DNA of 64,000 nucleotides from Sediminibacterium roseum (GCF_009939005.1 NZ_JAACJS010000011.1:619701-683700), one strand, 5' to 3'; positions 17,377 through 27,959 are shown, counted from the stretch's first letter. Numbers and translations: made by a program. Notes: generated by a model not told the origin, from the sequence alone.

Positions 17377-19944
17377 ATGCGGAAGAAATGGGTACTTTTT
17401 TTATGCGCGGTCCTCTCCCTCGGACATCCGTTCGCGCAGCATTTCATTTCCGGGAAAAGCGGGAATGGAAATTTTCCCATTGCAACCACTGCTACCGCTG
17501 CTACCATTGTTGTTGACGACAACGACGCATGGCTCGTGCAGAAAGCCGCGGATCTTTTAAGAACAGATATACAGGCCGTAACCGGCAAAATACCAACAAG
17601 GGTAAACAGCATGGCGTTGGCCGGCAGACACCTGATCATCATCGGAACCATCGGCCGTTCAAAGGCGATCGATGCATTGGCGAAGGATAAGAAAATAAAC
17701 ACCGGCCAACTCAAAGGAAAATGGGAAGCTTACCAAATACAGGTTGTGGCCAATCCTTTCCGTGGTGTTGATGATGCGCTGGTGATCGCAGGCAGCGACA
17801 AACGCGGCGCTGCCTTTGGTGTTTTTGAATTGGCAAGGCAACTCGGTGTATCGCCCTGGTATTGGTGGGCAGATGTGCCGGCAAAACAAAAGAAAGAAGT
17901 ATACGCGATAAGGGGAACAAACATTGTTGACAGCCCGATGGTAAAATACCGAGGCATATTCATCAACGACGAAGCGCCTGCATTCACCAATTGGGCGAAG
18001 GAAAAATTCGGCGGCGTGAACCATCTTGTATATGAAAAGGTGTTTGAACTGATCCTTCGCAACAAAGCAAACTATTTGTGGCCCGCCATGTGGGGCAAAT
18101 CGTTCGCAGACGACGACACATTGAGCCCCGTACTTGCCGATCAATATGGTATCGTGATCAGTAACTCGCACCACGAGCCCATGCTGCGCGCGCAGCAGGA
18201 ATGGAAAAAATATGGCAAGGGGCCATGGAACTACCAGACAAACGATACTGTGCTGAGGGCCTTCTGGAAAAAGGGCATCGAGAACATGGGAACCCATGAA
18301 AGCGTGATCAGCATTGGGATGCGCGGTGATGGCGATATGCCCATGACACAGGGCAGCAACATTGCATTGCTCGAAAGAATTGTGGCCGATCAAAGAAAGA
18401 TCATCGAAGAGGTAACAAAGAAACCGGCGTACGCCACACCACAATCGTGGGCACTGTACAAAGAAGTGCAGGATTACTACGATAAAGGAATGCGTGTTCC
18501 CGACGATGTTACGTTGTTGTTGTGCGACGACAACTGGGGCAACATCCGCAAGCTTCCCAGATTAACGGATGCTCCGCGCAAGGGTGGTTATGGCATCTAT
18601 TATCATTTCGATTATGTAGGCGGGCCGAGAAATTACAAATGGCTCAACACAAATCCATTGCCGCGCGTGTGGGAGCAGATGCACCTGGCTTATGAATATG
18701 GCGTGAAAAACATATGGATCGTAAATGTGGGCGATATCAAACCAATGGAACTGCCCATTTCATTTTTTCTTGATTATGCATGGAACCCCGGCCGCATAAA
18801 CGTAACCGAGATACAGGAATATACAGAGCAATGGGCGGCCGAACAGTTTGGAAACGAACATGCCGTTGAGATCGCCGGTATACTTTCGAAATATGCAAAG
18901 TACAATGGCAGAAGAAAACCAGAGCTGCTCGACGCAAACACGTATTCATTGTTCAATTACAACGAGCTCGAACGTGTAACCAGCGAATACAACCAATTGT
19001 TTGCAAAGGCAGATGCCATCGCCAAGCTACTCCCCACGCAATACAAAGACGCCTATTTCCAGCTCGTTTTGCATCCTGTTAAGGCCTGCGCAAACCTGCA
19101 GAACCTGTATTACCATGTTGCGCAGAACAAACACCTGGCCGCCAATTACGATATCGCAGCGAACAAACATGCAGATGAGGTGAAACGCCTATTTATCGAA
19201 GACTCGCTGATCTCCAAAACATACAATACACTCGCCAACGGGAAATGGAACCATATGATGGATCAATCGCATATCGGCTACACAGCATGGTTCGATCCTC
19301 CTTTCAACCGGATGCCGGCGGTAAGATACATACCGGCAGATTCAGCCATCGCTAAAACAAGCGTAAGCAGGGATGAGCACGGCGATGCCACATCTGCTCC
19401 AACAGGCACTGACTTTATAGAAACCGGAAAAATGCTTTCGATAGACGCGGAACATTTCAGCAAAGCTGTATCCACAAATACAATTCAATGGCAGGTATTA
19501 CCGGATCTCGGCCGAACGGGCTCGTCCGTTACAACCACGCCCGTTACGGCTCCTGAACAGGTTCCTGGCAACCATGGCGCACACCTTGAATACACGGTTC
19601 ATTTCTCAGATACCGGCATTGTAAAACTGCATCTGTACTTCTCTCCTTCCCTGAATTTTCACAACAACGAAGGACTGAAATACGCGGTGTCTGTGGATGA
19701 AGAAATGCCGCAGATCGTTTCCATCAACAAAGACGATAACAATACCCGTACCTGGGAAGAATGGATGCGCAACAACATCATCACCAAAACAACATCGCAC
19801 CACATCAAAACACCGGGCACACATACGATCAAATACTGGATGGTAAGCCCGGCAGTTGTGCTCCAAAAAATTGTGGGCGATATGGGGGGCCTTAAACCGA
19901 GTTACCTGGGCCCGCCCGAAACAAGACTAACCAACACCAAATAA
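17377..19944 (+). CDS. GH115 xylan alpha-1,2-glucuronidase
   Basis: Secreted enzyme of 855 residues that removes (4-O-methyl-)glucuronic acid from intact glucuronoxylan. Signal peptide at residues 1-20 (MRKKWVLFLCAVLSLGHPFA). Typical GH115 stretches are visible: SPWYWWADVPAKQK, MVKYRGIFINDEAPAFTNW, NKANYLWPAMWGKSFADDD, HHEPMLRAQQEW and the VTLLLCDDNWGNIRKLP segment. A C-terminal beta-rich domain (about 680-850) completes the family architecture, and the length is normal. GH115 can act on internal residues, unlike GH67, which is not present here. First gene of the plus-strand xylan operon. Confidence 0.92.
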   Translation: MRKKWVLFLCAVLSLGHPFAQHFISGKSGNGNFPIATTATAATIVVDDNDAWLVQKAADLLRTDIQAVTGKIPTRVNSMALAGRHLIIIGTIGRSKAIDALAKDKKINTGQLKGKWEAYQIQVVANPFRGVDDALVIAGSDKRGAAFGVFELARQLGVSPWYWWADVPAKQKKEVYAIRGTNIVDSPMVKYRGIFINDEAPAFTNWAKEKFGGVNHLVYEKVFELILRNKANYLWPAMWGKSFADDDTLSPVLADQYGIVISNSHHEPMLRAQQEWKKYGKGPWNYQTNDTVLRAFWKKGIENMGTHESVISIGMRGDGDMPMTQGSNIALLERIVADQRKIIEEVTKKPAYATPQSWALYKEVQDYYDKGMRVPDDVTLLLCDDNWGNIRKLPRLTDAPRKGGYGIYYHFDYVGGPRNYKWLNTNPLPRVWEQMHLAYEYGVKNIWIVNVGDIKPMELPISFFLDYAWNPGRINVTEIQEYTEQWAAEQFGNEHAVEIAGILSKYAKYNGRRKPELLDANTYSLFNYNELERVTSEYNQLFAKADAIAKLLPTQYKDAYFQLVLHPVKACANLQNLYYHVAQNKHLAANYDIAANKHADEVKRLFIEDSLISKTYNTLANGKWNHMMDQSHIGYTAWFDPPFNRMPAVRYIPADSAIAKTSVSRDEHGDATSAPTGTDFIETGKMLSIDAEHFSKAVSTNTIQWQVLPDLGRTGSSVTTTPVTAPEQVPGNHGAHLEYTVHFSDTGIVKLHLYFSPSLNFHNNEGLKYAVSVDEEMPQIVSINKDDNNTRTWEEWMRNNIITKTTSHHIKTPGTHTIKYWMVSPAVVLQKIVGDMGGLKPSYLGPPETRLTNTK

Positions 19945-19968
19945 TCACCTATCATAAAAACGATTGCT

Positions 19969-21021
19969 ATGACCTATAAGATCTTGATTGCAACTGCACT
20001 GTCAGCTACAGCATTGTTCTCTTCGGCCCAGGAGAAAGGCACTTTGAAAAAGAGGCCCATCTCGCAGCCGCTTGTGAAACACATTTTTACCGCGGATCCA
20101 TCTGCACATGTATTCAACGGAAAGATCTACATCTATCCTTCACACGATTTTGAAGCCGGCATCAAGGAAGATGACCTTGGCAGCCATTTTGGAATGCGCG
20201 ACTACCACATCCTTTCCATGGACTCGATCGGCGGAAAAGTGACCGACCACGGTGTTGCCCTCGATATCAAGGATGTTCCGTGGGCCGGCAGGCAAATGTG
20301 GGCGCCCGATGCGGCGTATAAAAACGGCACCTATTATTTGTATTTTCCTGTAAAAGACAAATCGGATGTGTTCCGTATCGGTGTTGCCACCAGTAAAAAC
20401 CCGGCAGGCCCTTTCAAGGCAGAGAAAGAACCCATCAAGGGCAGCTATAGCATTGACCCCGCGGTTTTCAAAGACAAAGACGGAAGTTATTACATGTATT
20501 TCGGCGGAATATGGGGCGGGCAACTGCAGCGCTGGGACAATAACAACAAGTACGACGCGAACGCAAAATTGCGGACCGCAAAAGAAGAAGCGATCCTTCC
20601 AAGGGTGGCCAAACTCAGCGCAGACATGAAAAGCTTCGCGGAAGCGCCCCGGACAATAAAAATCGTTGATGCAAATGGAAAAACATTCCTGGAAGCAAAC
20701 AACGACAAACGTTTTTTTGAAGCGTCGTGGATGCACATGTACAAGGGGAAATATTATTTCTCTTACTCTACGGGCGATTCGCATTTCATCAATTACGCGA
20801 TAGGTACAAGTCCGTACGGGCCTTTTGTATACAAAGGCGTAGTGTTGAACCCGGTAGAAGGATGGACCAACCATCATTCAATTGTAGAGATCAAAGGCAA
20901 ATGGTATCTTTTTTACCACGATGTACAGCTCTCCGGTAAAACGCATCTGCGCAACGTAAAAGTGGCCGAATTGAAATACAACGCCGACGGAACAATACAA
21001 ACCATAAACGCATATTATTAA
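19969..21021 (+). CDS. GH43 beta-xylosidase or alpha-L-arabinofuranosidase
   Basis: Secreted five-bladed beta-propeller glycosidase of 350 residues with an N-terminal signal (cleavage near FSSA-QEK). The three GH43 acids are visible: base Asp43 in TADPSAHVF, pKa modulator Asp163 in SIDPAVF and acid Glu251 in RFFEASWMH. There is no C-terminal carbohydrate-binding or beta-sandwich domain. It lies 24 bases after GH115 and 34 before GH51. It should trim xylose or arabinose from oligomers; sequence alone does not decide between them. Confidence 0.92.
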   Translation: MTYKILIATALSATALFSSAQEKGTLKKRPISQPLVKHIFTADPSAHVFNGKIYIYPSHDFEAGIKEDDLGSHFGMRDYHILSMDSIGGKVTDHGVALDIKDVPWAGRQMWAPDAAYKNGTYYLYFPVKDKSDVFRIGVATSKNPAGPFKAEKEPIKGSYSIDPAVFKDKDGSYYMYFGGIWGGQLQRWDNNNKYDANAKLRTAKEEAILPRVAKLSADMKSFAEAPRTIKIVDANGKTFLEANNDKRFFEASWMHMYKGKYYFSYSTGDSHFINYAIGTSPYGPFVYKGVVLNPVEGWTNHHSIVEIKGKWYLFYHDVQLSGKTHLRNVKVAELKYNADGTIQTINAYY

Positions 21022-21055
21022 TCTCCAGGAAGATCACCCACCAAAATCAAATGCA

Positions 21056-22594
21056 ATGAAGAAATGGATCCTCATCGCGGGAGTTTGTTTAGGCAATACC
21101 GCATTCGCACAAAACGAGATCACGCTACAGGCGGACAAAGGAAAAGACATCATCAACAAGAATATCTACGGGCATTTTGCTGAACACCTCGGGCATTGTA
21201 TATACGGCGGAATGTATGTGGGCGAAGGCAACACGAAGATCCCCAACAAAGACGGTGTGCGCCTTGATGTGATCAATGCATTGAAGAAACTGAAAGTGCC
21301 CGTTCTGCGTTGGCCGGGCGGCTGTTTTGCGGATACTTACCACTGGAAGGACGGCATAGGCCCCAAAGACAAACGGCCATCGATGCTCAACGTGTGGTGG
21401 GGCAATGTGAAAGAAGACAACAGCTTTGGCACCAATGAATTTCTCAACATGTGCGAGGTACTTGGTGCAGAACCCTATCTCAGCGGCAATGTAGGAAGCG
21501 GCACACCGCAGGAGCTGTCTGATTGGGTTAAATACACCATCCATCCGAATGGCAGCAGCCCGATGCCCGAATTGCGCGCACAGAATGGAAGACAAAACCC
21601 ATGGCACGTGAAATACTGGGGCATCGGCAATGAGGCATGGGGTTGCGGAGGCAACATGAGGCCCGAGTATTATGCAAATATTTACCGTCAATACGTAACG
21701 TTCATGACGAATGGCGATCCGAAAGAAAAAATATTCCGCATCGCATCGGGCGCAAGCGACAACGATTACAACTGGACGGAAGTATTGATGCGCGACATAC
21801 CCCACAACATGCTTGACGCGGTTGGCGTGCACCACTACTCCGTAATCAACTGGAACAAGAAAAGCTCCGCAACCGCTTTCAATGAAGAGGAATATTATAC
21901 AACCATGCAACGCGCACTCGAAATGGAAACATTGGTAACCAGGCATGCGGCGGTGATGGACAAATATGATCCCAACAAAAAGGTTTCCATTGCCGTAGAC
22001 GAATGGGGCGGATGGTACGATGTTGAACCAGGTACAAACGGCGCGTTCCTCTTCCAGCAAAATACAATGCGGGATGCGATGATCGCGGGAACATCGCTTA
22101 ACATCTTCAACAATCATTGCGACCGCGTAAAGATGGCCAACCTTGCACAGATCGTAAACGTGCTGCAGGCCGTGATCCTCACCAACGAAGAAAAAATGCT
22201 GCTCACCCCAACCTATCATGTAATGGAAATGTACAACGTGCACCAGGATGCAACAATGCTGCCGTTGACAGTAAAGAGCAACGATTACAAAATGGGAAAA
22301 GAAAAACTGAGCGCGATCTCTGCATCTGCATCGAAAGACAAGAACGGTTTAACACACATTTCCCTGGTGAACATTGATGCCAGCAAGGAGCAGGACATAA
22401 CCATCAACGTAAGCGGCGCAAATTATTCGGCGGTTTCGGGGAGGATACTGGCATCCGACAAATTACAGAACTACAACAGTTTTGAGAACCCTGAAAAAAT
22501 AAAGCCAATGCCATTCAACGGTGCAACGCTCAGCGGAACTACATTGAAATTAAAACTGCCGCCGTTCTCTGTTGTGGTACTGGAAGTAAAATAA
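21056..22594 (+). CDS. GH51 alpha-L-arabinofuranosidase
   Basis: Secreted enzyme of 512 residues removing alpha-L-arabinofuranosyl groups from arabinoxylan. A signal peptide ends about residue 18 (GNTAFA-QNE). The (beta/alpha)8 barrel carries the acid/base Glu193 in GIGNEAWGCGG and the nucleophile Glu316 in AVDEWGGWY. VLRWPGGCFADTYHWKDGIG is a strong GH51 signature. The C-terminal beta-sandwich ends LPPFSVVVLEVK. A normal-length bacterial GH51. It complements GH43 and the GH127 enzyme in stripping arabinose. Confidence 0.95.
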   Translation: MKKWILIAGVCLGNTAFAQNEITLQADKGKDIINKNIYGHFAEHLGHCIYGGMYVGEGNTKIPNKDGVRLDVINALKKLKVPVLRWPGGCFADTYHWKDGIGPKDKRPSMLNVWWGNVKEDNSFGTNEFLNMCEVLGAEPYLSGNVGSGTPQELSDWVKYTIHPNGSSPMPELRAQNGRQNPWHVKYWGIGNEAWGCGGNMRPEYYANIYRQYVTFMTNGDPKEKIFRIASGASDNDYNWTEVLMRDIPHNMLDAVGVHHYSVINWNKKSSATAFNEEEYYTTMQRALEMETLVTRHAAVMDKYDPNKKVSIAVDEWGGWYDVEPGTNGAFLFQQNTMRDAMIAGTSLNIFNNHCDRVKMANLAQIVNVLQAVILTNEEKMLLTPTYHVMEMYNVHQDATMLPLTVKSNDYKMGKEKLSAISASASKDKNGLTHISLVNIDASKEQDITINVSGANYSAVSGRILASDKLQNYNSFENPEKIKPMPFNGATLSGTTLKLKLPPFSVVVLEVK

Positions 22595-22649
22595 AAATGT
22601 TGTGTACATCCGGTCAACCAAAAACGATTCATTCATAAATACCAACAAA

Positions 22650-24170
22650 ATGCAAAATCGCTCACTACCCTACACATTCAGGAAATGGTTTTGCATTTTG
22701 TTGTTGTTCGTTCCGTTTGCATCAAACGCGCAGTTGCAGCCCACAGGTATTTTTGATCATCACGAAGACATCGGCGATCCGAAGATCAAAGGCAGCATTG
22801 TTTACAACAAAGAGGACCAATCCTATACAATGAGCGGCGCAGGAAAAAACATGTGGGCAACCGCGGACCAGTTTCATTTTGCATGGAAAAAAATAAAGGG
22901 CGACTTCATTATCAAGGCCACGGTACGTTTTATCGGCAAAGGAACGGTTGACCACAGGAAGATCGGCATCATCGCTCGCGACCAGCTTACTACCGGTTCG
23001 CGTTATGCAGACGCATGCGTTCATGGAGATGTGCTCACTTCGCTTCAGTACCGCGAAAAAGAAAGTGATACAACCGGGCAGGTTATTGTTTCATCCTATC
23101 ATCCAACAGAAATAGAACTGGAACGCTCGGGCGATACCTTTACATTTTCTGCGGCAACGTTTGGAGAAACATACAAATCGGTATCCAGGAAGATCAAATT
23201 GAACGATGAAGTATATGCCGGCCTGTTCATCTGTTCACACGATGAGAACGTGGTTGAAAAAGCAGTGTTCACCAATGTCCGCATCATCATTCCCGCGGCA
23301 AAAGACTTCAGGCCCTATCGTGATTACATTGGCAGTCATATAGAAGTGATGGATGTATCAACGGGTCTCAGCAAAATCCTCCACAGTGCACCCAATTCTT
23401 TACAGGCGCCCAACTGGACACCAGACAACAAATACCTGGTGTACAATGCCGACGGCTCTATGTTCCGGTACGAATTGGCGAGCGGCAACACCAGCAAACT
23501 GAACACGGGTTTTGCAACGCAGAACAACAACGACCATGTTTTGTCGTTTGACGGAAAAACACTTGGCATCAGTCATTATGTTGGCGCCGGCCGTATTTCA
23601 ACCATTTATACATTGCCTGTTACCGGCTCAGACAACCCGGTCAAGATCACGTCAGAGGATTCGGGACACTCCTATTTCCATGGATTTTCGCCAGACGGAA
23701 AGAAGATGCTCTTTACAGGCTACCGAAACAAGGAATGGAACATCTGGAGCATCGATGTCAATACAAAAAAAGAAACACAACTCACCGAGGCGCCGCCGCT
23801 GAACGATGGCGCTGAATACACACCCGACGGCAAATACATCTACTTCAATTCTGCAAGAACGGGAACGATGAAGATCTGGAGAATGAAAGCAGATGGCAGT
23901 GAAGAACAACAGGTAACGTTTGATGAATACAACGACTGGTTCCCGCATATCTCACCCGATGGAAAATGGATCGTGTACGAATCTTTTCCCAAGGAAATTG
24001 ATCCGTTGACGCACCCGTTCTACAAACGCATTTACCTGCGTTTGATGCCGGTAGCCGGCGGCGTTCCTAAAACCATTGGTTATGTGTATGGCGGGCAGGG
24101 CAGCATCAACGTACCGAGCTGGTCGCCCGATAGCCGGAAGATCGCGTTTGTGAGTAATTCAAAATTATAG
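22650..24170 (+). CDS. Secreted TolB-like beta-propeller protein with N-terminal jelly-roll-like domain
   Basis: Protein of 506 residues, start at 22650 (MQNRSLPYTFRKWFC) because the 16-codon GTG extension would precede the signal peptide. After the signal (ending ASNAQ) the first ~220 residues resemble a concanavalin-like domain of the DUF1349/DUF1080 type (MWATADQFHFAWKKIKGDF). The C-terminal half has PD40/WD40-like TolB repeats: SPDGKKMLFTGYRNKEWNIW, TPDGKYIYFNSARTGTMKIW, SPDGKWIVYESFP and WSPDSRKIAFVS. No catalytic signature is evident. Its place between GH51 and GH3 suggests glycan binding or an unrecognised hydrolytic role. Confidence 0.8.
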   Translation: MQNRSLPYTFRKWFCILLLFVPFASNAQLQPTGIFDHHEDIGDPKIKGSIVYNKEDQSYTMSGAGKNMWATADQFHFAWKKIKGDFIIKATVRFIGKGTVDHRKIGIIARDQLTTGSRYADACVHGDVLTSLQYREKESDTTGQVIVSSYHPTEIELERSGDTFTFSAATFGETYKSVSRKIKLNDEVYAGLFICSHDENVVEKAVFTNVRIIIPAAKDFRPYRDYIGSHIEVMDVSTGLSKILHSAPNSLQAPNWTPDNKYLVYNADGSMFRYELASGNTSKLNTGFATQNNNDHVLSFDGKTLGISHYVGAGRISTIYTLPVTGSDNPVKITSEDSGHSYFHGFSPDGKKMLFTGYRNKEWNIWSIDVNTKKETQLTEAPPLNDGAEYTPDGKYIYFNSARTGTMKIWRMKADGSEEQQVTFDEYNDWFPHISPDGKWIVYESFPKEIDPLTHPFYKRIYLRLMPVAGGVPKTIGYVYGGQGSINVPSWSPDSRKIAFVSNSKL

Positions 24171-24203
24171 TTACAGATCATTACCTATTCAATTCAAAGT
24201 AAA

Positions 24204-26819
24204 ATGAAAAACATTCTTGTTTCTTTTTCGTTGCTGTTCTGCACGGCACTTAACGCACAGCAGAACAAACCGGAGTTTCCCTTTCAGAATACGGCGCTCA
24301 GCTTTGAGCAGCGTGTAAACGATCTTGTGAGCCGTCTGACACTCGAAGAAAAAGTGGCGCAAATGCTGAATGCAACGCCGGCGATCAAACGATTCAACAT
24401 TCCCGCATACGATTGGTGGAACGAAGTACTGCACGGTGTTGCGCGTACACAATACAAGGTAACCGTGTATCCGCAGGCGATCGGTATGGCCGCAACATTC
24501 GATACGAATTCACTGAAAACGATGGCCGATTACTCGGCGATCGAAGGTCGTGCGATCTTTAACGAGAACACAAAACAAAACAAAGCAGGATCAAGGTATA
24601 CAGGGCTCACCTACTGGACGCCCAACATTAATATATTTCGCGACCCGCGTTGGGGCCGTGGACAGGAAACCTACGGTGAGGACCCCTTCCTGACAGCGAT
24701 GCTGGGAAAATCTTTTGTAAATGGTTTACAGGGCAACGACCCGAAATACCTGAAAGCCGCAGCATGCGCAAAACACTATGCGGTGCACAGCGGCCCCGAG
24801 CCATCAAGGCATTCGTTCAATGCTGTTACAAGCGATTACGACCTTTGGAACACGTACCTGCCAGCATTCAAAGAGCTCGTTGTAAATGCAAAAGTGGCGG
24901 GCGTAATGTGTGCATACAATGCCTTTAAAACACAACCCTGCTGCGGAAGCGATGAGCTGATGACGCACATCCTCCGCGATCAATGGCAATTCACAGGCTA
25001 TGTTACTTCTGATTGCGGGGCGATCGATGACTTCTACCGCTTTCACAAAACGCACGCCGATGCCGTGAGCGCGGCCACCGATGCGGTTTTACACGGAACC
25101 GATATAGACTGCGGCAACCAATCGTACAAAGCATTGGTGGATGCGGTGAAGCAGGGAAAGATCAGTGAAAAACAACTTGATGTTTCGCTGAGAAGACTGT
25201 TCATGATCCGCTTCCGTCTTGGTATGTTCGATCCCCCATCCATGGTTAAATATGCGAACACACCAACATCGGAACTGGAGAGCCCGGCGCATGCGGCGCA
25301 CGCACTTAAAATGGCGAGGCAATCGATCGTTCTTTTGAAAAACGAGAACCATACTTTACCACTCCGTAAAAATCTAAAAAAGATCGTGGTGCTTGGGCCG
25401 AATGCAGACAATGGCATAGCGATACTGGGCAACTACAACGGAACGCCTTCCAGGCTGGTAACGGTTTTACAAGGCATCAAAGACAAAGCAGGGAGCAATA
25501 CAGAAGTGGTATACGAAAAAGCGATCCAGTTCACCAACGATACCTTGCTGGTATATTCGGATGTGAGCAGCCAGTATTCGATCGACGGAAAAAAAGGCGT
25601 TAAGGCCGAATACTTCAACAACAAAGAACTGGCCGGTGACCCCTTGTTCACGCGTACCGAAAGCGATATCGACCATTTCTGGCAGGAAGGGGAAGCGGTT
25701 ACCGACCAGATGAAAGCATTGAATTTTACCGCGCGTTATACCACGGACTATACAGCGCCAACTACCGGCGATCTTACATTTGAAATGGATGCAGACGATG
25801 GCTACCGCCTGCTGATCGATGGCAACGAAGTGATCAATGCATGGCAACGCAACCGCTTCGGCGCGCGCTCGCACAAGCTGCAGATCGAAAAAGGAAAAAA
25901 ATACCGCATCGTTGTAGAATACCTGCAAACGGAAGGAAAAGCGAACGTGAGACTGCGCGCGGGCAACTTTATCAAATCAGATTTTGCCGCGTTGACCAAC
26001 CGGATCAAAGATGCGGATGTGATCGTTTATGCAGGAGGTATCTCTCCTCAACTCGAAGGAGAAGAGATGCGTGTGAACTACCCGGGCTTCAATGGCGGCG
26101 ACCGGACAACGATCGCATTACCCGCTGTGCAGACCGAGTTGATGAAAGCATTAAAAACAACCGGTAAACCCATCGTGTTTGTAATGCTCACCGGTAGCGC
26201 GATAGCCATCCCTTGGGAGAACGAGAACATCCCGGCGATCGTGAATGCTTGGTATGGCGGACAATCTGCCGGCACTGCGATTGCGGATGTTTTGTTTGGC
26301 GATTACAATCCGGCGGGCCGTTTGCCGGTAACTTTTTACAAAAGCGATAACGACCTTCCTTCGTTCGAGGAATACTCGATGAACAACAGGACCTACCGTT
26401 ATTTCAAAGGCGAACCCCTCTATCCTTTTGGTTATGGACTTAGCTATACAAATTTCACCTACAGCGATCTCAGAACAGCTGCAACACTTTCACCAGGCAA
26501 AAACGTAACGGTGAGTGCAAGGGTAACCAATTCAGGCGCCAAAGATGGTGAAGAAGTGGTACAACTGTATGTGGCCCCGAAAAACGAGCCGCAACTGGTA
26601 AGAGCGTTAAAAGGTTTCAAACGCATTGCACTTAAGGCAGGCGAAAGCAAAGTGGTATCATTCACCCTGACACCGCAGGACCTTTCAACGATGAGTACAA
26701 GCGGGAAAACGATACCGATGTCTGGCAAAATAACGATCAGCATCGGCGGCGGACAGCCTGATCTAAAGATCAAAACAAGTTCAGGTGTTGTGCGGAAAGA
26801 CCTGCTGGTATCAAAATAA
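24204..26819 (+). CDS. GH3 beta-xylosidase-like glycosidase with PA14 insertion
   Basis: Secreted enzyme of 871 residues, likely a beta-xylosidase acting on xylo-oligosaccharides. Signal peptide residues 1-18. The N-terminal GH3 barrel carries the nucleophile Asp270 in GYVTSDCGAIDDF, and KHYAVHSGPEPSRHSF binds substrate. DYDLWNTYLPAFKELV and the CCGSD segment are typical of xylosidase-like GH3. The alpha/beta sandwich is interrupted by a PA14 domain at about 470-595 (MDADDGYRLLIDGNEVINAW). A fibronectin-III-like domain closes the protein (about 750-865). GH3 enzymes with PA14 have pocket-shaped sites for small oligomers. Confidence 0.93.
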   Translation: MKNILVSFSLLFCTALNAQQNKPEFPFQNTALSFEQRVNDLVSRLTLEEKVAQMLNATPAIKRFNIPAYDWWNEVLHGVARTQYKVTVYPQAIGMAATFDTNSLKTMADYSAIEGRAIFNENTKQNKAGSRYTGLTYWTPNINIFRDPRWGRGQETYGEDPFLTAMLGKSFVNGLQGNDPKYLKAAACAKHYAVHSGPEPSRHSFNAVTSDYDLWNTYLPAFKELVVNAKVAGVMCAYNAFKTQPCCGSDELMTHILRDQWQFTGYVTSDCGAIDDFYRFHKTHADAVSAATDAVLHGTDIDCGNQSYKALVDAVKQGKISEKQLDVSLRRLFMIRFRLGMFDPPSMVKYANTPTSELESPAHAAHALKMARQSIVLLKNENHTLPLRKNLKKIVVLGPNADNGIAILGNYNGTPSRLVTVLQGIKDKAGSNTEVVYEKAIQFTNDTLLVYSDVSSQYSIDGKKGVKAEYFNNKELAGDPLFTRTESDIDHFWQEGEAVTDQMKALNFTARYTTDYTAPTTGDLTFEMDADDGYRLLIDGNEVINAWQRNRFGARSHKLQIEKGKKYRIVVEYLQTEGKANVRLRAGNFIKSDFAALTNRIKDADVIVYAGGISPQLEGEEMRVNYPGFNGGDRTTIALPAVQTELMKALKTTGKPIVFVMLTGSAIAIPWENENIPAIVNAWYGGQSAGTAIADVLFGDYNPAGRLPVTFYKSDNDLPSFEEYSMNNRTYRYFKGEPLYPFGYGLSYTNFTYSDLRTAATLSPGKNVTVSARVTNSGAKDGEEVVQLYVAPKNEPQLVRALKGFKRIALKAGESKVVSFTLTPQDLSTMSTSGKTIPMSGKITISIGGGQPDLKIKTSSGVVRKDLLVSK

Positions 26820-26837
26820 CCTCAAAACAATTTCGCC

Positions 26838-27911
26838 ATGAAAAAAATAATGTTGTTGCTGATAGCCGTTACTGCGCTGCATGTTGTGTTGCCCGCGCAG
26901 AATTTCCCCGCAGTTAACATCCCAGGATCGGAGGTGCGTAAGATCACTTCCAAAAACGTGCAAGGGCAGGAATACGAATTACATGTGCTGTTACCGGGCG
27001 ATCACAAAACAGGCAATAAAAAATATCCTGTTCTCTACCTGATGGATTCGCAATGGGATTTCCCGCTGGCAAAATCATTGTATGGGCAGCATTATTTTGA
27101 TGGCTTTATTCCCGAACTGATCATTGTAGGCGTTACCTGGGGCGGCAATCACCCCAACCCGGATAGTCTTCGTGCAAGGGATTACACACCTACAAACGAA
27201 AAGCGTTTGCCACAGAGCGGCGGCGCCGATCAATTTCTTTCGTTCCTGAAAAATGAATTGTTCCCGTTCATCGAAGCAAACTATAAGGCCGACCCCAGGG
27301 AACGCATATTAATGGGTTGCTCGCTGGGCGGATTGTTTACCATGTATACACTGTTTACACACCCGGATATGTTTACAGGTTATATAGCAGCAAGTCCGGC
27401 TTATGGATGGGACAACGAGGTTTTGTACAAGTACGAAAAACAATATTCCGAAAGCAACCCCACGCTTCCCGCAAGGTTGTACATGACGATGGGTGAGGTG
27501 GAAAGAGGTTTACCGGGTTTTGAAAAATTTGCCAAACATCTTTCAGACAGGAAATACAAAAACCTTGCTATCCGCTCCAAAGTACTTGAGAACACTGGGC
27601 ACTCCGGAACAAAGACCGAAGGTTTCGGCCGCGGGATGCAGTATGTTTTTGAACGGCCGGAATTGAAACTGGACCAGTCCGTTTTAAACAGGTACGCAGG
27701 CACTTACAAAATAGGAACGGCAGATGTGGCATTTAAAGTAGAGAATGGAACACTGGTGTTCTATCCCAATCCAGGTAACCGGTATGTTTTGTTTGCGGCC
27801 AGTGAATCTGATTACTATGCAAAGAGCGAGTTCCTGAAAATACATTTCAACAGCAACACAGAATCAGTAATAAGAAGATATGGCAGAACAGACACCGGTA
27901 TAAAACAATAA
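26838..27911 (+). CDS. Secreted esterase of the esterase-D/CE1-like family
   Basis: Alpha/beta-hydrolase of 357 residues with an N-terminal signal (cleavage near VLPA-QNF). The nucleophile is Ser162 in MGCSLGGLF, the candidate catalytic His is His255 in NTGHSG, and the core strand VLYLMDSQWDF is typical of the family that contains feruloyl and acetyl-xylan esterases. About 70 C-terminal residues form an extra small beta domain (YAGTYKIGTADVAFKVENG). It lies 18 bases after GH3 in the xylan operon, so removal of acetyl or feruloyl groups from xylan is the likely job. Substrate cannot be settled from sequence. Confidence 0.85.
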   Translation: MKKIMLLLIAVTALHVVLPAQNFPAVNIPGSEVRKITSKNVQGQEYELHVLLPGDHKTGNKKYPVLYLMDSQWDFPLAKSLYGQHYFDGFIPELIIVGVTWGGNHPNPDSLRARDYTPTNEKRLPQSGGADQFLSFLKNELFPFIEANYKADPRERILMGCSLGGLFTMYTLFTHPDMFTGYIAASPAYGWDNEVLYKYEKQYSESNPTLPARLYMTMGEVERGLPGFEKFAKHLSDRKYKNLAIRSKVLENTGHSGTKTEGFGRGMQYVFERPELKLDQSVLNRYAGTYKIGTADVAFKVENGTLVFYPNPGNRYVLFAASESDYYAKSEFLKIHFNSNTESVIRRYGRTDTGIKQ

Positions 27912-27959
27912 CAGGTAACAGCTCCGAAACGGGGCTGCATTTTCTGATCAATTTATTTT

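Noticed and set aside
22602..22649. GTG start for the TolB-like gene
   Set aside because: The ATG at 22650 places the signal peptide near the N-terminus and leaves a normal intergenic gap.
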